Of a DNA stretch of 64,000 nt, positions 62,002-64,000 are shown piece after piece. A program made the position numbers and the translations under genes. Below the pieces are notes generated by a model that was given only the letters and a program-made list of their open reading frames with translations, had not been told where the DNA came from and ran no database searches. This DNA comes from Sedimentimonas flavescens (lineage in GTDB: Bacteria > Pseudomonadota > Alphaproteobacteria > Rhodobacterales > Rhodobacteraceae). The DNA lies in contig NZ_JAHVAI010000006.1 in the NCBI RefSeq assembly GCF_019264375.1, forward strand, positions 1 to 64,000, in the 5' to 3' direction. Positions within the stretch are counted from its first letter, which is position 1, and each line of letters begins with the position of its first letter.

Positions 62002-62574
62002 ATGACCAAAGTTCTGCGGATCGACAGCTCGATCAAAGGCCCCGCCTCGGTGACCCACAAGCTCACCGACTCGATCCTTGCCCGCCTCGGCGGCGAGGTA
62101 ACCGAGCGTGACACCACCACCATTCCGCTGATCGACGGCACCTGGATCGGCGCCGCCTATACCCCGGCAGAGAACCGCACCGCCGCGCAGAAAGCGACGC
62201 TCGCGCTGTCGGACGAGTTGATCGCGGAGATCAAGGCCGCCGACGTGCTGGTGATCGGCATGCCGATCTACAACTTTGGCGTGACCGGCCCGCTCAAGGC
62301 CTGGATCGACCAGATCTGCCGCGTGGGCGAGACCTTCCGCTACACCGAGAACGGCCCGCAGGGCCTTGCCGGCCCAAAGCGCGTGATCGTGGCCTATGCC
62401 TCGGGCGGCGTGCCGCTCGGCTCGGCGGTTGATCTCGCCTCGGCCTATATCAAGCAGGTTCTGGCCTTCATCGGCATCACCGATGTGAGCTTTGTTGCCG
62501 CCGAAGGCGTGGCCGCCGACGAAGCCGCGGCGGTGGCCCGCGCCGAGGCGCAGATCGAAAAGCTCTCGGCCTGA
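62002..62574 (+). CDS. azoR: FMN-dependent NADH-azoreductase AzoR
   Basis: AzoR reduces quinones and azo compounds with NADH through FMN, mostly as a detoxifying quinone reductase. The 190 residues have the flavodoxin-like start VLRIDSSIKGPASVTHKL (phosphate-binding Ser residues), GMPIYNFGVTGPLKAWIDQI and the ASGGVPLGSAVD segment, all typical. A LysR gene is divergent and a strong terminator follows the gene. Confidence 0.94.
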   Translation: MTKVLRIDSSIKGPASVTHKLTDSILARLGGEVTERDTTTIPLIDGTWIGAAYTPAENRTAAQKATLALSDELIAEIKAADVLVIGMPIYNFGVTGPLKAWIDQICRVGETFRYTENGPQGLAGPKRVIVAYASGGVPLGSAVDLASAYIKQVLAFIGITDVSFVAAEGVAADEAAAVARAEAQIEKLSA

Positions 62575-62580
62575 TCTCCC

Positions 62581-62669
62581 CCGCGCCGCGCGTCCCCGCC
62601 ATCCCGTGTTCAGCAGGCGGGGGCGGCGCGGCGCTGCAAAGCCCCTCGGTTGACTCCGGGGGGCTTTTT
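62581..62669 (+). terminator. Long GC stem and intrinsic terminator after azoR
   Basis: Two stems follow the azoR stop. The first pairs CCGCGCCGC and CCCCGCC (62581-62600, with a 4-base bulge) with GGCGGGGGCGGCGCGG (62616-62631). The second pairs AAAGCCCCTCGG (62638-62649) with CCGGGGGGCTTT (62656-62667) around a 6-base loop, one G-T wobble, followed by a T-run to 62669. The second is a classical Rho-independent terminator. Confidence 0.85.
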
Positions 62670-62682
62670 GCTTAAGGAACCC

Positions 62683-62811
62683 CAGATTCCCCGGAGGCAG
62701 ATTCCTCCGGTCCCCGCATGAAGCAGGGATCGCCACCAGTCAGCGCGTTGCGCCCACTGGTGCGCTTGTCGTTTGTTCGCCGGGTTTGCCGGCCACCTGA
62801 AGGAGGTGCCG
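62683..62811 (+). promoter_or_regulatory. Hairpin-rich leader of ffh that covers the ribosome binding site
   Basis: Between the azoR terminator and ffh lie an 8-base direct repeat CAGATTCC (62683 and 62698), a perfect hairpin CCGGAGG-CAGATT-CCTCCGG (62691-62710), a nested stem CACCAGT/ACTGGTG (62734-62740, 62756-62762) that encloses GCGC-GTT-GCGC, and finally GGCCACCT-GAAGG-AGGTGCC (62791-62810), which places the strong AAGGAGGTG site in loop and stem. This suggests control of ffh translation; no known riboswitch was recognised. Confidence 0.45.
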
Positions 62812-64000
62812 ATGTTCGAAAGTCTCTCAGAACGCCTTGGCGGCGTATTCGAGCGCCTGACGAAACAGGGCGCACTTTCGGCCGACGACGTGCGCACCGC
62901 GCTGCGCGAGGTCCGCGTGGCATTGCTTGAGGCCGACGTTTCGCTGCCGGTCGCGCGCGACTTCATCAAGGCGGTCGAGGCCAAGGCCACCGGCGCCGCC
63001 GTTACCAAATCGGTCACCCCCGGCCAGCAGGTCGTCAAGATCGTCCATGACGAGCTGATCGCCATGCTCTCGGGCGACGGCGAGGCCGATGCGCTGAAAA
63101 TCGACAACCCGCCCGCGCCGATCCTGATGGTCGGCCTTCAGGGCTCGGGGAAGACCACCACCACCGCAAAACTCGCCCGCCGCCTGCGCGACCGCAATGG
63201 CAAGCGCGTGCTGATGGCCTCGCTCGACATCTACCGCCCCGCGGCGATGGAGCAGTTGGCGATCCTGGGCCAGCAGATCGGCGTCGACACCCTGCCGATC
63301 GTCAAGGGCGAAAGCGCCGTGCAGATCGCCAAGCGCGCCAAGCAACAGGCGACGCTCGGCGGCTACGACGTCTACATGCTCGACACCGCGGGCCGCCTGC
63401 ATATCGACGAAGTCCTGATGGACGAGGTTCAGGCCGTGCGCGACGCGGTCAACCCGCGCGAGACGCTTCTGGTCGTCGACGGCCTGACCGGTCAGGTCGC
63501 CGTCGAGGTCGCGCAGGAGTTCGAGGACAAGGTCGGCATTTCGGGCGTCGTTCTGACCCGGATGGACGGCGACGGGCGCGGCGGTGCGGCGCTCTCGATG
63601 CGCGCCACCACCGGCAAGCCGATCCGCTTCGTGGGTCTTGGCGAAAAGATGGACGCGCTGGAGACCTTCGAGGCCGAGCGTATCGCGGGCCGCATCCTCG
63701 GCATGGGCGACATCGTCGCCCTGGTCGAGCGCGCGCAGGAAGTGCTGGAGAAGGAACAGGCCGAGCGCATGGCGAAGCGTTTCGCCAAGGGCCTGTTCAA
63801 CATGAACGACATGAAGGGCCAGCTTGAGCAGATGCTCAAGATGGGCGGCATGCAGGGCGTGATGTCGATGATGCCGGGCATGGGCAAGATGGCCAAGGCC
63901 GCCGAGGACGCGGGCTTTGACGACCGCACCATCCGCCGCCAGATCGCGCTAATCAACTCGATGACCAAGCTTGAGCGCGCCAAGCCCGAGATGCTGCAAG
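62812..64000 (+). CDS. ffh: Signal recognition particle protein Ffh, truncated by window end
   Basis: Ffh binds signal sequences and 4.5S RNA and delivers ribosomes to the FtsY receptor. The visible 396 codons contain the N domain (1-85), the GTPase G domain with GLQGSGKTTTTAKLA (G1), DIYRPAAMEQL, DTAGRLHIDE, LTRMDGDGRGGAALS and the beginning of the methionine-rich M domain (MLKMGGMQGVMSMMPGMGKM). The frame is open at base 64000, so the C-terminus lies outside. It has an unusually strong AAGGAGGTG ribosome binding site sequestered in a hairpin. Confidence 0.96.
   Translation, partial: MFESLSERLGGVFERLTKQGALSADDVRTALREVRVALLEADVSLPVARDFIKAVEAKATGAAVTKSVTPGQQVVKIVHDELIAMLSGDGEADALKIDNPPAPILMVGLQGSGKTTTTAKLARRLRDRNGKRVLMASLDIYRPAAMEQLAILGQQIGVDTLPIVKGESAVQIAKRAKQQATLGGYDVYMLDTAGRLHIDEVLMDEVQAVRDAVNPRETLLVVDGLTGQVAVEVAQEFEDKVGISGVVLTRMDGDGRGGAALSMRATTGKPIRFVGLGEKMDALETFEAERIAGRILGMGDIVALVERAQEVLEKEQAERMAKRFAKGLFNMNDMKGQLEQMLKMGGMQGVMSMMPGMGKMAKAAEDAGFDDRTIRRQIALINSMTKLERAKPEMLQ

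Noticed and set aside
62575-62811. 4.5S (SRP) RNA gene next to ffh
   Set aside because: The region is hairpin-rich and contains GAAGCAG, but lacks the invariant GGAAGGAAGCAGC tetraloop context of SRP RNA.
1-64000. Mobile elements, CRISPR arrays, tRNA or rRNA genes
   Set aside because: No transposase, integrase, regularly spaced repeats or cloverleaf sequences were recognised by reading; a tRNAscan or Rfam search was not possible.

Overview
The window is a gene-dense, GC-rich stretch of an alphaproteobacterial chromosome, most likely from the Rhodobacteraceae/Roseobacter group (Rhodobacterales). The evidence is the opgG-opgI-opgH-opgC glucan operon as in Rhodobacter, an NAD-dependent fdsGBACD formate dehydrogenase, a 44-residue aa3 oxidase subunit IV, a DUF6173 protein, a pyrB / PH-like / dihydroorotase-like cluster and an A+B-fused Mrp antiporter. 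No phage, insertion sequence, CRISPR array, tRNA or rRNA was recognised. The layout looks like core chromosome with many ATGA or GTGA stop/start overlaps inside operons.

Layout. 1-10.8 kb: start of an ETF-ubiquinone oxidoreductase, greA, a membrane protein, GNAT-mobA, azlC-azlD, a lipoprotein, cytochrome oxidase subunit IV, an acyl-CoA dehydrogenase / MBL hydrolase / DUF6173 operon, sua5, yqgE and a DsbD-alpha-like periplasmic protein. 10.8-15.7 kb: RND efflux permease and adaptor with a consensus -10 box. 15.8-24.5 kb: a cysteine-poor family-4-like uracil-DNA glycosylase, pyrB, a PH-like membrane protein, a probably non-catalytic dihydroorotase, plsY, moaE-moaD-pgsA, a KamA-like radical SAM enzyme and uvrC. 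24.5-24.75 kb: an AT-rich non-coding island with a perfect DnaA box. 24.75-27.5 kb: FolM-like reductase, Ca/Na antiporter, a tiny membrane zinc-ribbon protein and an S49 peptidase.

27.6-34.4 kb: LysR regulator and fdsGBA-fdhD-fdsD, with a well-placed LysR-type palindrome and promoter. With mobA, moaD and moaE also present, the window holds several parts of the molybdenum cofactor route and one molybdoenzyme that uses it. 34.4-46.6 kb: coiled-coil membrane protein, large OmpA-family protein, ubiA, rsmE with a membrane partner, gshA, a DUF805 protein, a FAD oxidoreductase divergent from mnmD (possibly a split MnmC), an EamA transporter, soluble lytic transglycosylase and dapA.

46.65-55.7 kb: a terminator and repeat-rich intergenic spacer, a glutamine-synthetase-like / class III aminotransferase pair, and the mrpA(B)CDEFG cation/proton antiporter operon. 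55.7-61.0 kb: a 460-base leader with stem-loops and the opgGIHC operon for osmoregulated periplasmic glucans. Mrp and Opg together give the end of the window an ion and osmotic homeostasis theme. 61.0-64.0 kb: a LysR regulator divergent from azoR, a strong terminator, a hairpin-rich leader that occludes the ribosome binding site, and ffh, which runs off the end.
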